DNA of 64,000 nucleotides from Bacillota bacterium (GCA_012727425.1 JAAYHQ010000039.1:1-64000); one strand, 5' to 3'. Shown: positions 32,860-41,789, counted from the first letter of the stretch. Numbers and translations are program-made. Notes: generated by a model not told the origin, from the letters alone.

Positions 32860-34971
32860 ATGAGCAAAACCCGGGGTGTTTTCTTTTTTTGTTTATCACT
32901 ACTCTTACTCGTGCTTTCCCCCCTTACGGCGCAAGCCAACAGTGATCTGCTGAATTATCTGCCGCTGGGTGCGAATATTATCCAGTGTTTCGCCCTGGCC
33001 GAGTTTGACGCGGACTCGGATGGCGAGTACCTGGTGCTTTATACACTCAAGGACAATTACGCCTTAACGCTCCTTGATTTGATTGACGGTCGTTACCAAG
33101 AGGTTTACTATGTGAACCTTGGGAAAGGGAACAGTAAAACCGGTGGCAAGATGAAGTTCGGCGCTACCGGTTACTCCTACCGCATCCTTCACCTTGATGA
33201 CCTGGATGGCGACGGGATCCTGGAATTCTGGACCGTCTTTCACCCGGAAGGATCTTCCTATGCGGAGTTGACGATGCACAAGTACAAAAACAACTGTTAT
33301 ATTGCGGTGTTTACCGCCCGGGCCCAGTATGATCTCCAGTTTATGGACTATGAGGGCCAGTTTGTTGTGCATGAGGTGAATTATCTTGACGGCAACCCCA
33401 ACAGTGAGCTGTTGACGGTGACCAGCCGGGTGTGGGATCTCCGGGATTACCAGTTAAAAGGCGGAACCGAGGGTTATCAGATGACGCGGGAGGACTACCG
33501 GCATTTTTCCCGTTCCCGGCAGCGCCCGGTCCTGTTTGGACCGGAAGCCAAAAAAGAGCGGACCGTCTTGTGCTGGGGTAATGCCCTCAACAAACTGGCG
33601 GAGATCCCCTCCGGAGTGCGGGCGATCCTTCCTTTACTTCCCGGGAACGCCAACCTGCTCGAGTGGGAGATGGATCAGGCCCTGGACGATGATATCGATG
33701 AAGAATATGTCTTTACATACCTGGTTCCTTCGCCGGCCAGCCCCAGTAAGATCTTGATCCAAGCTGCCATGGCCGATTGGGATTTTGAACAATGCCGTTA
33801 CCGCTTGGTGCCGCTATCATTTCAGGCTTACGGCCGGGCGCGGGACCAGGAGGGTTACCTATATAAATCAGTCTATATTTTACCCGGGACCGGCCTGAAC
33901 CATCTGGCGTTTTTAGGGAACGGCCTTGAACTGCCTTCTTTAAAACTGACCATCCTCAACAATAACGGCCTTTTTCTGGAAGAGGCGGCCGTCTTTAACG
34001 CCAACTGGCATCTACAGCTGGTGGAGAAATACGAGAACCGGAGCCTCAGTTATCAGGTGATCACCGCCGATCTGGATAAAGGGACCGGGTTGCTGAAAAC
34101 CAGGGTCTATGAGGCTCACCCGGAAGGGGCCTATCATGAGTTCGGTACTTTTGTGCTCTGTGGAGAAGATGTCCTGACGACCAGGGGTTATAAGGAACGT
34201 TATTACCACATTGAGGAGCCGGTTTGGAAGGCCGGCGGTTATGAATATCTGCTCTTTCGGACCTTTCATGAGCAGATTAATCCTTTTGTCAGCCGTTTAC
34301 CCGAGGCCAATTATTCCGGACCACTGACCGATTATATCTTTAAATACCTGACGCCTTTCCGGATCCACCATTGGGTGGTACGGGATTTGGACCGGGACGG
34401 CAAGGAAGAGGCTTTGCTGTTGATGCGGACCGACGATGACCTCTGGGGGTGGCCCGAATACCGGGTTGGCCTTTTGCGGCAGGAGAACGGTTGGTTACAA
34501 CTGCAGGAACTTGGTCCGGTCTTTGCCAACCTGGGGGAAGGGGAACCGGCCAGTGGGGTTTATCTTGCCGATCTTGTGGGGGACCGGGAGTTGGAGATCA
34601 TCTTTCTCCACAGGGAATATGACTTGCGCACCAGAAGCCGGAAGTTACGACTGGAGATCTATGCCAAACAGGGCCCCGCGTGGAAACGGGCCCATGAGAT
34701 TGACTTGGTCTATGACGACCTGCGGCTGTGTGCGATCGATGGTGAACTTTGGCTCTATGGATTTGTGCGGGAAGGACAGAATAATGAGGCAGGAATCGTT
34801 TATGGTTTCGAGTGGCGGAACGGACGCTTTAATTACCGCCAAAGAAGTAACGTTTCCCGGTTCAGTGTCTTCTTGGAAGGTCTTTCCACATTGCGGACCG
34901 ACTTCTTACGCCCCGAATACATGGTCTTTCCCCGCGGAGCGGAGCAGCCGGCGGCAACGGATCATCCGTAA
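32860..34971 (+). CDS. Large secreted protein with FG-GAP/VCBS-like repeats
   Basis: 703-aa protein with a signal peptide (VFFFCLSLLLLVLSPLTAQA). Several Asp-rich turns resemble the calcium-binding loops of FG-GAP or integrin-type propellers: AEFDADSDGEYLVLY, LDDLDGDGILEFW, VRDLDRDGKEEALLL and LADLVGDRELEII. The rest shows alternating beta-strand patterns with many Tyr and Trp. No enzyme motif is visible. The track starts at 32824; ATG 32860, after AAGGAGGG, gives the signal peptide its usual position. Downstream of tyrS and its terminator, it is probably transcribed from its own promoter. Likely an exported or surface protein of unknown role. Confidence 0.65.
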   Translation: MSKTRGVFFFCLSLLLLVLSPLTAQANSDLLNYLPLGANIIQCFALAEFDADSDGEYLVLYTLKDNYALTLLDLIDGRYQEVYYVNLGKGNSKTGGKMKFGATGYSYRILHLDDLDGDGILEFWTVFHPEGSSYAELTMHKYKNNCYIAVFTARAQYDLQFMDYEGQFVVHEVNYLDGNPNSELLTVTSRVWDLRDYQLKGGTEGYQMTREDYRHFSRSRQRPVLFGPEAKKERTVLCWGNALNKLAEIPSGVRAILPLLPGNANLLEWEMDQALDDDIDEEYVFTYLVPSPASPSKILIQAAMADWDFEQCRYRLVPLSFQAYGRARDQEGYLYKSVYILPGTGLNHLAFLGNGLELPSLKLTILNNNGLFLEEAAVFNANWHLQLVEKYENRSLSYQVITADLDKGTGLLKTRVYEAHPEGAYHEFGTFVLCGEDVLTTRGYKERYYHIEEPVWKAGGYEYLLFRTFHEQINPFVSRLPEANYSGPLTDYIFKYLTPFRIHHWVVRDLDRDGKEEALLLMRTDDDLWGWPEYRVGLLRQENGWLQLQELGPVFANLGEGEPASGVYLADLVGDRELEIIFLHREYDLRTRSRKLRLEIYAKQGPAWKRAHEIDLVYDDLRLCAIDGELWLYGFVREGQNNEAGIVYGFEWRNGRFNYRQRSNVSRFSVFLEGLSTLRTDFLRPEYMVFPRGAEQPAATDHP

Positions 34972-35043
34972 CCAACGGTGATGCAGGAAAGAAGGTTCTG
35001 GTGACCGGAAAACTGAAACGGCGGAACCAAAGGAGGGAGGCCC

Positions 35044-35481
35044 CTGGCTTACCGGCTGGTCGGGTTTGGTTTATGGGTTCTTTTGCTCGTTGTTGTCCCC
35101 CGGCGTGAGTGGCGCGCTTTGTACACAACCCTCATTTTCACGGCCTTGTTGGCGACCATCGCCGACCTCTTGGGGGTGGTCTTCGGCCAATGGGAGTACG
35201 TTGGGCCGACGACCGGCGGTTTGAGTCTTTGGTCGGATTTGGGTATTGCCCCCCCACAAGGGGGGCTTGCCGTTTATTTGTCAAAACGCTACCCCCGTTG
35301 GTCCTGGTTAAACTGGCTCTTTTGGATTGGGGCCAACGCCTTGGGGGAATGGCTCTTTGTGCAGTGGGGCTTGATCCGCTATCACCAGTGGAATACGTTT
35401 AAAGCCAGCCTTTTCTACGTTCCCTTTTTTGCCCTGATCTACCTCCAGGAGCAATGGTGGCGGCAGAAAAGGGCAGTTTAG
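35044..35481 (+). CDS. CBO0543-like membrane protein with a probable CTG start
   Basis: Four-helix membrane protein resembling the CBO0543 family found in sporulating Firmicutes, with PRREWRALYTTLIFTALLATIADL and the aromatic WLNWLFWIGANALGEWLF. The track starts at TTG 35083, which has no ribosome site and cuts into the first membrane helix. AAAGGAGGGAGG lies at 35029-35040, and CTG 35044 in the same frame restores a full helix (YRLVGFGLWVLLLVVVP). The frame has a stop at 35014 and no ATG, GTG or TTG in between, so CTG appears to be the start, giving 145 aa. Function unknown. Confidence 0.65.
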   Translation: MAYRLVGFGLWVLLLVVVPRREWRALYTTLIFTALLATIADLLGVVFGQWEYVGPTTGGLSLWSDLGIAPPQGGLAVYLSKRYPRWSWLNWLFWIGANALGEWLFVQWGLIRYHQWNTFKASLFYVPFFALIYLQEQWWRQKRAV

Positions 35482-35496
35482 TTTAATACGGTGAGA

Positions 35497-36408
35497 ATGG
35501 AGAATTCAAGGAAGATGAAAGAGGAATCCAGGGAGCGCAAGGAACAGCAGGCTCCGGCAGCAACGGGGATCTTGTACATGGTGTCAACGCCCATCGGTAA
35601 TCTGGAGGACTTAACCCCCCGGGCGGCCCGGATCTTGAAAGAGGTGGACTTAATCGCCGCCGAGGATACCCGACTGACCAGGAAACTCCTGGCTTATTTG
35701 GGGATTCAACAGCGGATCATCAGTTATTACCGGGAGAAGGAACAGGAAAGGGCGGAGTTGCTGTTGGACTTTCTGAAGAACGGGGCGAAGATTGCGGTGG
35801 TCAGCGATGCGGGGACTCCGGGCCTTTCCGATCCCGGTGGGGTTCTGGTGGCAAAAGCGGTGGCCGCGGGCATTCAGGTGGTGCCGGTGCCGGGCGTCTC
35901 GGCTTGTTTGGCGGCGCTGGTGGCTTCCGGTTTACCCACCGATCGTTTTGTGTTTGAGGGCTTTCTGCCCCGGAAAACAAAGGAGAAAAAGGCCCGCCTG
36001 GCGGCGCTGGCCGAGGAAGAACGGACGATTGTCCTTTATGAAGCCCCTCACCGCTTGGTTGAAACCCTCGAACTTCTGGTTGCGCAGTTGGGTCCGGACC
36101 GACCGGTGGTCATTGCCCGCGAATTAACGAAAAGATTCGAAGAGTTCTGGCGGGGCTCGCTGGCAGACGCGGTGCGGGTCTGGGCGGAGCGGGACGTGCG
36201 GGGCGAATTTACACTGGTGCTGGCGGGACGACCTGCGGAAGCCAAGGCAGAGCCGACGGCCGCCGATTATGAGCATTTTTACCGAGAAATCCAGGAGCGC
36301 TGCCGCGCCGGGGAGAAAGCCTCCGCCGTGATTCGCGCGATTGCCCGGCGGGAAAGCCTTTCCCGGAGCGCCCTGTATCAGTACTACCAAAAAAGAAAAG
36401 GGGGTTAA
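35497..36408 (+). CDS. rsmI: 16S rRNA (cytidine-1402 2'-O)-methyltransferase
   Basis: SAM-dependent enzyme of the tetrapyrrole-methylase fold that methylates C1402 in the ribosomal P site. Blocks: GILYMVSTPIGNLEDLTPRA, IAAEDTRLTRKLLAYLGI, VVSDAGTPGLSDPGG and VVPVPGVSACLAAL; the end carries the small RsmI-type helical domain. Length of about 300 aa matches the family. Start codon uncertain: ATG 35497 and GTG 35491 are close together with a weak ribosome site, and the first 25 residues are poorly conserved. It lies 15 bp after the CBO0543-like gene and ends in a hairpin. Confidence 0.94.
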   Translation: MENSRKMKEESRERKEQQAPAATGILYMVSTPIGNLEDLTPRAARILKEVDLIAAEDTRLTRKLLAYLGIQQRIISYYREKEQERAELLLDFLKNGAKIAVVSDAGTPGLSDPGGVLVAKAVAAGIQVVPVPGVSACLAALVASGLPTDRFVFEGFLPRKTKEKKARLAALAEEERTIVLYEAPHRLVETLELLVAQLGPDRPVVIARELTKRFEEFWRGSLADAVRVWAERDVRGEFTLVLAGRPAEAKAEPTAADYEHFYREIQERCRAGEKASAVIRAIARRESLSRSALYQYYQKRKGG

Positions 36409-36423
36409 CTCCCCCTTTCTTTA
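36397..36423 (+). terminator. Terminator of rsmI
   Basis: AAAGGGGG-ttaact-CCCCCTTT followed by CTTTA; the rsmI stop codon lies in the loop. It also separates rsmI from convergent abrB. Confidence 0.75.
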
Positions 36424-36473
36424 CGGTAACGGATCATGCAACGTCGAATTGACAGGATAACGGGCCAGGCTTT

Positions 36474-36722
36474 TTAGGAGACCACTTTCATGTCATCCAA
36501 ACAATTCTGGCAGATGTTCTTTTCCTTGAAATTCCGTACATTCTCGGCGTTTCCACAGAAAATGCAGGCCGGTTCATATTTCTTGAGGATGATCCTCTCC
36601 CCGTCGACGTAAATCTCTAAAGCATCTTTTTCTTCGATGCGCAGGGTCCGCCGCAATTCGATGGGAATGACAACCCGTCCTAACTCATCTACCTTACGGA
36701 CGATTCCGGTGGATTTCATCAT
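36474..36722 (-). CDS. abrB: Transition-state regulator AbrB with a C-terminal zinc ribbon
   Basis: 82-aa DNA-binding protein. The first 50 residues (MKSTGIVRKVDELGRVVIPI, then ELRRTLRIEEKDALEIYV) are almost those of B. subtilis AbrB, a swapped-hairpin dimer that represses post-exponential and sporulation genes. The C-terminal part differs from the Bacillus protein: it contains CIFC and CQNC, a likely four-cysteine zinc site also seen in some clostridial AbrB proteins. AAAGGAGG precedes the two-ATG start. Its predicted promoter and a candidate Spo0A box just after the transcription start suggest repression by Spo0A, as in Bacillus. Confidence 0.94.
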   Translation of the reverse strand: MMKSTGIVRKVDELGRVVIPIELRRTLRIEEKDALEIYVDGERIILKKYEPACIFCGNAENVRNFKEKNICQNCLDDMKVVS

Positions 36723-36745
36723 GACTTATTCCTCCTTTTCCGATA

Positions 36746-36757
36746 TTTTTCGACAAT
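36746..36757 (-). promoter_or_regulatory. Candidate Spo0A box in the abrB leader
   Basis: The minus strand reads ATTGTCGAAAAA, containing the 0A-box core TGTCGAA. It lies about 10-20 bases downstream of the predicted abrB transcription start, the same position from which Spo0A represses abrB in Bacillus. Confidence 0.65.
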
Positions 36758-36771
36758 CAACTACAATGCTA

Positions 36772-36800
36772 ATTGTACCTTATTTTCCAGACAAAGTCAA
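36772..36800 (-). promoter_or_regulatory. Promoter of abrB
   Basis: Minus strand TTGACT (36800-36795) and TACAAT (36777-36772) with exactly 17 bp between them; expected transcription start near 36765. Confidence 0.8.
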
Positions 36801-36847
36801 TGGTGGGAATAATTAATTTGGGAAATTTTATTAAAAAGGCGTGAAAC

Positions 36848-36876
36848 TTGACAAACCGGCGGACAATGGGTATTAA
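36848..36876 (+). promoter_or_regulatory. Promoter of the metG T-box leader
   Basis: TTGACA (36848-36853), 17 bp, TATTAA (36871-36876). Confidence 0.7.
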
Positions 36877-36883
36877 TAGATAA

Positions 36884-37183
36884 TAGTTAAACTATACCGT
36901 AAAAGCGATAACAGCGATGATGGGTAGGAGTAGTCTTCCGGAAGCGGAGCCAGCGAGTCGGGATGGTGGGAGCCGACCGGGGAAGGAAAGACGAAGATGG
37001 ACCCGGAGCAGAGCACTGAACGGGGCGCAGTCCCGCCAGTAGGTGTTCCGGCGGCGTCCGTTAACGCGCAAGGCCAGGGTTTAACCTTGGCCGTCAAGTC
37101 TCCGTTTTACGGAGAGAATTGGGGTGGTACCGCGGGAGATCCTCGCCCCCAAAGAAGTGTTCTTTGGGTGGGGAGGTTTTTTT
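36884..37183 (+). ncRNA. T-box leader controlling metG
   Basis: The T-box GGGGTGGTACCGCG lies at 37121-37134 and the terminator CCTCGCCCCCAAAGAA/TTCTTTGGGTGGGGAGG with seven T residues at 37141-37183. In stem I the returning strand reads GACGAAGATGGACC, in which ATG (36996-36998) is the probable methionine specifier. Uncharged tRNA-Met would allow read-through into metG. Confidence 0.93.
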
Positions 37184-37211
37184 GTTACCAAAATTTAAGG
37201 AGGAGATTAGT

Positions 37212-39155
37212 GTGGGAAAATACTATGTGACGACCCCTATTTATTATCCGAGTGACAATTTACATATCGGCCATGCTTACACCACGGTGGTGGCGGACGC
37301 GCTGGCCCGATACCACCGGTTGCTGGGGGATGATGTTTATTTTCTGACCGGCACCGATGAGCATGGGCAAAAGATTCAACGCCGGGCGGAGGAGGCCGGG
37401 AAAACACCCCAGGCCTTTGTCGATGAGATTGTCGACAATATTAAGGCCTTATGGAAATTGCTGGAAATTAGCAATGATGATTTTATCCGGACCACCGAGT
37501 CCCGTCATGCGGAAAGGGTTCAGAAGATCTTCCAACGCCTGTACGACCAGGGGGATATCTACAAAAGCGAGTACGAAGGCCTGTACTGTACACCGTGTGA
37601 AGCTTTTTGGCTCGAACGCCAGCTGGTAGACGGGAAATGCCCCGACTGCGGCCGGCCGGTGGAGAAAGTCCGGGAAGAAAGCTACTTTTTTCGCTTGTCA
37701 AAATATGCCGACCGTTTGATGGCCCACATTGAAGCGAATCCCGATTTTATTCAGCCGGTTTCGCGGAAAAACGAGATGATCAATAATTTCCTCCGGCCGG
37801 GGTTGGAAGACCTTTGTGTTTCGCGGACGACTTTTTCGTGGGGGATTCCCGTTCCCTTTGACCAAAAGCACGTGATTTACGTTTGGCTGGACGCCTTAAG
37901 CAATTACATTACCGCTTTAGGTTACCCCGATGAGACGGACGCAGGGAGCCTCTTTGCCCGCTTCTGGCCGGCGGACCTGCACCTGGTGGGGAAGGAGATT
38001 GTACGCTTTCACACGATCATTTGGCCGATCATCCTGATGGCGTTGGACTTGCCATTGCCGAAACAGGTTTTTGGCCATGGCTGGCTGGTGCTGGACGGCG
38101 GGAAGATGTCCAAGTCCAAGGGAAATGTGATTGATCCCGTCGTTTTGGTGGAGAAATACGGATTGGATGCTATCCGCTATTATCTCCTGCGGGAAGTTCC
38201 CTTTGGGGCCGACGGCGTTTATTCGGAAGAAGCATTGGTCCTCCGGATCAACACGGATTTAGCCAATGACCTTGGAAATCTTCTGCACCGCAGCCTCTCG
38301 ATGGTGGAGAAGTTTGCCGGTGGCGTGGTGCCCGCGCCCGGCACCTACGGACCACTGGAAGAAGCCTTGATGACCGAGGCTAATCATACTTTGGAAAAGG
38401 TCCAAAACCACATGGACAAACTGGAGATCTCCGATGCGCTGGCCGCCATTTTTGCGTTGATTGGACGGGCGAACAAGTATATTGACGAAGCGGCCCCCTG
38501 GAGCCTGAATAAACAAGGAAACCGGGAGCGCCTGGGGACGGTCCTTTATACGATGGTGGAAGTGATCCGGTTGAGCGCGGTCCTGTTGACGCCGTTCCTG
38601 GTGGAGACGCCGGCCCGGATCTTTGCCCAGTTGGGATTGGATACCGACCCAACCGCCCAGGGATTGGTGGCGGGAAGCAAGTGGGGGCAGTATCCGGCGG
38701 GAACAAAAGTGCGGAAGGGCGAACCGCTTTTCCCGCGGATCGACTGGGAGAAGGAGAGTTGCGCGGAGAAGGAGAAACCGGCGCCGGTGCCGCAACCGCC
38801 GCAAAAGGCAACGCCCCCTGCGGTGGAGCCGGAGCAGATTACCATTGAGGAGTTTGCCAAGATCCATTTACGGGTGGCGACGGTCTTGGCCGCAGAAAAG
38901 ATCGAAGGGGCCGACAAACTGCTGCGTTTGCAGGTCCGGTTGGGGAATGAAGAGCGGCAGATCGTGGCGGGGATTGCCCGGTACTACCGGCCGGAGGAGT
39001 TGGTTGGCAAGCAAATTGTGGTCGTGGCCAACCTGAAGCCGGCCAAACTGCGGGGGGTCCTTTCCCAGGGGATGATCCTGGCGGCGGATGATGGCGATAA
39101 GCTAGCCCTTGTTGTGCCCGAGAAAACAATGGCGGATGGGGCGGAAGTCCGGTGA
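37212..39155 (+). CDS. metG: Methionyl-tRNA synthetase with C-terminal tRNA-binding domain
   Basis: Class I synthetase charging tRNA-Met. The HIGH motif is in NLHIGHAYTTVVADA, the zinc knuckle in CTPCEAFWLERQ and CPDCGRPVE, and the KMSKS loop in KMSKSKGNVIDP. The last 110 residues are the EMAP/Trbp111-type tRNA-binding domain (FAKIHLRVATVLAAEKIEG and KPAKLRGVLSQGM), a common fusion in Firmicutes. The track extends upstream through the T-box terminator; GTG 37212, eight bases after AAGGAGG, is the real start (647 aa). Its last four bases overlap tatD. Confidence 0.97.
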   Translation: MGKYYVTTPIYYPSDNLHIGHAYTTVVADALARYHRLLGDDVYFLTGTDEHGQKIQRRAEEAGKTPQAFVDEIVDNIKALWKLLEISNDDFIRTTESRHAERVQKIFQRLYDQGDIYKSEYEGLYCTPCEAFWLERQLVDGKCPDCGRPVEKVREESYFFRLSKYADRLMAHIEANPDFIQPVSRKNEMINNFLRPGLEDLCVSRTTFSWGIPVPFDQKHVIYVWLDALSNYITALGYPDETDAGSLFARFWPADLHLVGKEIVRFHTIIWPIILMALDLPLPKQVFGHGWLVLDGGKMSKSKGNVIDPVVLVEKYGLDAIRYYLLREVPFGADGVYSEEALVLRINTDLANDLGNLLHRSLSMVEKFAGGVVPAPGTYGPLEEALMTEANHTLEKVQNHMDKLEISDALAAIFALIGRANKYIDEAAPWSLNKQGNRERLGTVLYTMVEVIRLSAVLLTPFLVETPARIFAQLGLDTDPTAQGLVAGSKWGQYPAGTKVRKGEPLFPRIDWEKESCAEKEKPAPVPQPPQKATPPAVEPEQITIEEFAKIHLRVATVLAAEKIEGADKLLRLQVRLGNEERQIVAGIARYYRPEELVGKQIVVVANLKPAKLRGVLSQGMILAADDGDKLALVVPEKTMADGAEVR

Positions 39156-39955
39156 GACTCTTTGATACCCATTGTCACTTGAATGACGAAGCCTACCAGG
39201 CCGATTTGGCGGCGGTTTTACAGCGGGCGCGGGCGGCAGGGGTAGTCCGGATGCTGGTGGTGGGGTATGATCTACCCTCTTCCCAGCGGGCTCTGGCCTT
39301 GGCTGCGGCCGAAGCGGGGGTTTACGCCGCGGTTGGGATTCACCCCCATGAAGCGGCGGCCGCGACCGCCGGCGACCTTGAACGTTTAGAAGAAATGCTG
39401 GCCCACCCGAAAGCCGTGGCGCTGGGCGAGATCGGGCTTGACTATCATTATGAGAATTCGCCCCGCCGGGTGCAACAGGAAGTCTTCCGGGCCCAGTTGG
39501 CCCTGGCGCGGAAGGCTGGAAAACCGGTGGTGATCCACGGACGGGAGGCCCACGCCGATTTGGTGGCCGCGTTGCAGGCGGAAGGCGGTCATTATCAGGG
39601 TGTGATGCATTGCTATTCCGGAAGCAAGGAAGCAGTTCGTGAGTATTTGGCGATGAATCTCCATATTTCGGTGGCCGGGCCGGTGACTTTTAAAAACGCC
39701 CGTAAACTGCCGGAGGTGGTGCCGGCCCTGCCGCCGGATCGTTTGTTGATCGAAACCGATGCCCCCTACTTAACCCCCCATCCTTGGCGGGGACGACGGA
39801 ATGAGCCGGCTTATTTGGTGGCGGTAGCGGAGCGCGTTGCGGAACTGCTGGGGATGACCACAGAGGCGGTGGCCGAACTGACCTGGAAGAATGGAGCAGC
39901 CTGTTTTGGGCTACCGGCGGAAACCCCATTCGACTGCACCGGGCATACCGGGTAA
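39152..39955 (+). CDS. tatD: TatD family metal-dependent hydrolase
   Basis: 267-aa TIM-barrel protein of the amidohydrolase group with DNase activity in characterised members. Metal ligands are visible in FDTHCHLNDEAYQADL, GIHPHEAAA, ALGEIGLDYH, VIHGREAH, MHCYSG and LIETDAPYLTPHPWRG. GTG 39152 overlaps the metG stop (GTGA), a classic coupled arrangement; metG-tatD-yabE-rsmA order is widespread in Firmicutes. A TatD-linked radical SAM gene follows 70 bp downstream. Confidence 0.95.
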   Translation: MRLFDTHCHLNDEAYQADLAAVLQRARAAGVVRMLVVGYDLPSSQRALALAAAEAGVYAAVGIHPHEAAAATAGDLERLEEMLAHPKAVALGEIGLDYHYENSPRRVQQEVFRAQLALARKAGKPVVIHGREAHADLVAALQAEGGHYQGVMHCYSGSKEAVREYLAMNLHISVAGPVTFKNARKLPEVVPALPPDRLLIETDAPYLTPHPWRGRRNEPAYLVAVAERVAELLGMTTEAVAELTWKNGAACFGLPAETPFDCTGHTG

Positions 39956-40025
39956 CGGCGGGCCATGGTCAGTATCCACCCCAGGGGCGAGCAGCGAACA
40001 ATCAGCAACAAGTTGGAGGTAGAGA

Positions 40026-40619
40026 ATGGGCGAGATCTTTGCGTATCCGATCGAAGACCGGCTTTATATCAATCTGACCAACCGGTGTCCAAACCGTTGT
40101 GTCTTTTGTATTCGCAACAACAAGGAAGGGGTCGGGTACGATCTGTGGTTGGACCGGGAACCGTCGGTGGAAGAGGTCCTGGCGGCGGCCGGTGATGTCG
40201 CGGCCTACCGGGAAGTTGTCTTTTGTGGCTACGGCGAACCGCTGCTCCGTTGGGAAGTAGTTGTCGGTGTTGCCCGCGCCCTGAAAAAACGTTATGACGT
40301 GCCGATCCGGATTAACACCAATGGTTTAGCCGAGGCGGTGCTGGGCCGGCCGATCCTGCCACACTTGGCGGGTTTGGTGGATGTGATATCCATTAGTTTA
40401 AATGCGGCCGATGCAGCCATGTATGACCGTTTGTGCCGTTCCCAACTGGGACCGGAAGCTTACCCGGCTTTACTTCGTTTTATTCGGGACAGTAAGTTGT
40501 ATGTCCCGCGGGTGATCGTGTCGGTGGTGGCGATCCCGGATTTCGATCCGGAACCTGCCCGGGAGTTGGCGCGGGAGCTCGGGGTAGAACTCCGCATCCG
40601 CCCCTACCAAACCGAATAG
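40026..40619 (+). CDS. TatD-associated radical SAM protein
   Basis: 197-aa small radical SAM protein. The cluster motif is TNRCPNRCVFCIRNN (CxxxCxxC near residue 20), followed by VFCGYGEPLLRW (SAM-binding GE region) and PIRINTNGLAEAV. It fits the family of short radical SAM proteins repeatedly encoded beside tatD. Their reaction is unknown as far as I can recall. ATG 40026 follows TTGGAGGT. It may be expressed with metG and tatD; a hairpin with a T-run lies about 90 bp downstream. Confidence 0.85.
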   Translation: MGEIFAYPIEDRLYINLTNRCPNRCVFCIRNNKEGVGYDLWLDREPSVEEVLAAAGDVAAYREVVFCGYGEPLLRWEVVVGVARALKKRYDVPIRINTNGLAEAVLGRPILPHLAGLVDVISISLNAADAAMYDRLCRSQLGPEAYPALLRFIRDSKLYVPRVIVSVVAIPDFDPEPARELARELGVELRIRPYQTE

Positions 40620-40703
40620 GACCAGGCGGATATCTTCCCGTTTCTTTCCAGCAGGAGACAAATGGGGACAGAAGGAATAGGTTAGAAACAGAGCCAATTT
40701 CCG

Positions 40704-40740
40704 GTCCGCCTGGGCGGGGCTTTTTGTCCTGCAAAAAGCC
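40704..40740 (+). terminator. Possible terminator after the radical SAM gene
   Basis: GTCCGCC and GGCGGGGC precede TTTTT; in addition GGCTTTTT (40718-40725) and AAAAAGCC (40733-40740) form an overlapping inverted repeat. The stems overlap, so the element is only tentatively a terminator. Confidence 0.45.
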
Positions 40741-40751
40741 TTTGAGGAGGG

Positions 40752-41789
40752 ATGCTTTTGCTGTTGGGGAAATTATGGACGCCCGGATGGCGCTTACCTT
40801 TACAGTGTCGTACTTATTGGCCCAACTTCCTGGCGGGGTTGGTCTTTTTGGGGTTGCTTTTTTACGCGTGTCGCCTGCAGACGATCACGGTATACGTGGA
40901 TGGTGCGCGGTTTGAACTGACGACGGCGGCGCCGACGGTGGAAACGGCATTGGCGCAAGCCGGGATTGTCGTCCGCGCTGGAGATGAAGTATCCCCTGGT
41001 TTCGATACAAGGGTACGGGCGGGGATGGCCATCGCGATCCGGCGCGGGGTTAACTTGGCGATCGATGTGGATGGACGACTGGTGGCGGTTCGCATGCCGC
41101 CGGTCACGGTGGCCGAGGCGCTCCGGCGGGCCGGGATCGATCTCGGTCCGGCGGACCGTCTTTCGGTTCCGGTAGATGCCCAAGTTTGGGAAGGCTTGCG
41201 CTTGAAGGTGACGCGGGTGGCTACGGAGCGTTTAACCATTGAAAAGGAGATTGCCCCGGCGGTCACCTATATCAACGATGCCAATCTGGACAAAGGGAAG
41301 CAGCGGGTTGTTCAGCCGGGCGAAGCCGGGATCCTGGCGCGGGAGTATACCGTGGTTTATGAAGATGGACAAGAGGTCGACCGGCAGTTGGTCGAGGAAC
41401 GGGTGGTGAAACCGGCGGTGGACAGAGTAATCGCCCGCGGAACCCGGCCGGTGGTCCGCACGGCGACCGTGGCCCGGGGGCGGACGATCCGGTATACGGA
41501 TGTGTTGATCATGGAAGCCACGGCCTATGAACCAGGCCCCCAGTCGTGCGGGATTTATGCTGATGGTTACACCTATACCGGAAAAAAGGCAACCTATGGG
41601 ATTGCCGCAGTTGACCCGCGGGTGATCCCGCTCGGGACGAAACTTTATATCGAAGGGTACGGATTTGCCGCGGCTGAAGATATTGGTTCGGCGATTGAAG
41701 GACACCGGATTGATGTCTGCTACGATACTGTCCGCGAAGCGTTGCTCTGGGGCCGCCGGCGGGTGAAAGTTTATATTTTGGCGCCTTGA
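40752..41789 (+). CDS. yabE: YabE-like cell-wall protein (DUF348, G5 and 3D domains)
   Basis: 345-aa exported protein. After a membrane segment (FLAGLVFLGLLFYACRL, about residues 29-45) come two DUF348 repeats (about 45-160), a G5 domain (about 165-240: LTIEKEIAPAVTYI, ARGTRPVV) and a C-terminal 3D domain with the catalytic-type aspartates in AAVDPRVIPLGTKLYI, AEDIGSAI and HRIDVCYD. Such proteins resemble resuscitation-promoting or lytic transglycosylase-type cell-wall enzymes. ATG 40752 follows GAGGAGG. Bacillus has yabE-rnmV-ksgA; here rnmV is missing and a response-regulator gene takes its place. Confidence 0.92.
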   Translation: MLLLLGKLWTPGWRLPLQCRTYWPNFLAGLVFLGLLFYACRLQTITVYVDGARFELTTAAPTVETALAQAGIVVRAGDEVSPGFDTRVRAGMAIAIRRGVNLAIDVDGRLVAVRMPPVTVAEALRRAGIDLGPADRLSVPVDAQVWEGLRLKVTRVATERLTIEKEIAPAVTYINDANLDKGKQRVVQPGEAGILAREYTVVYEDGQEVDRQLVEERVVKPAVDRVIARGTRPVVRTATVARGRTIRYTDVLIMEATAYEPGPQSCGIYADGYTYTGKKATYGIAAVDPRVIPLGTKLYIEGYGFAAAEDIGSAIEGHRIDVCYDTVREALLWGRRRVKVYILAP

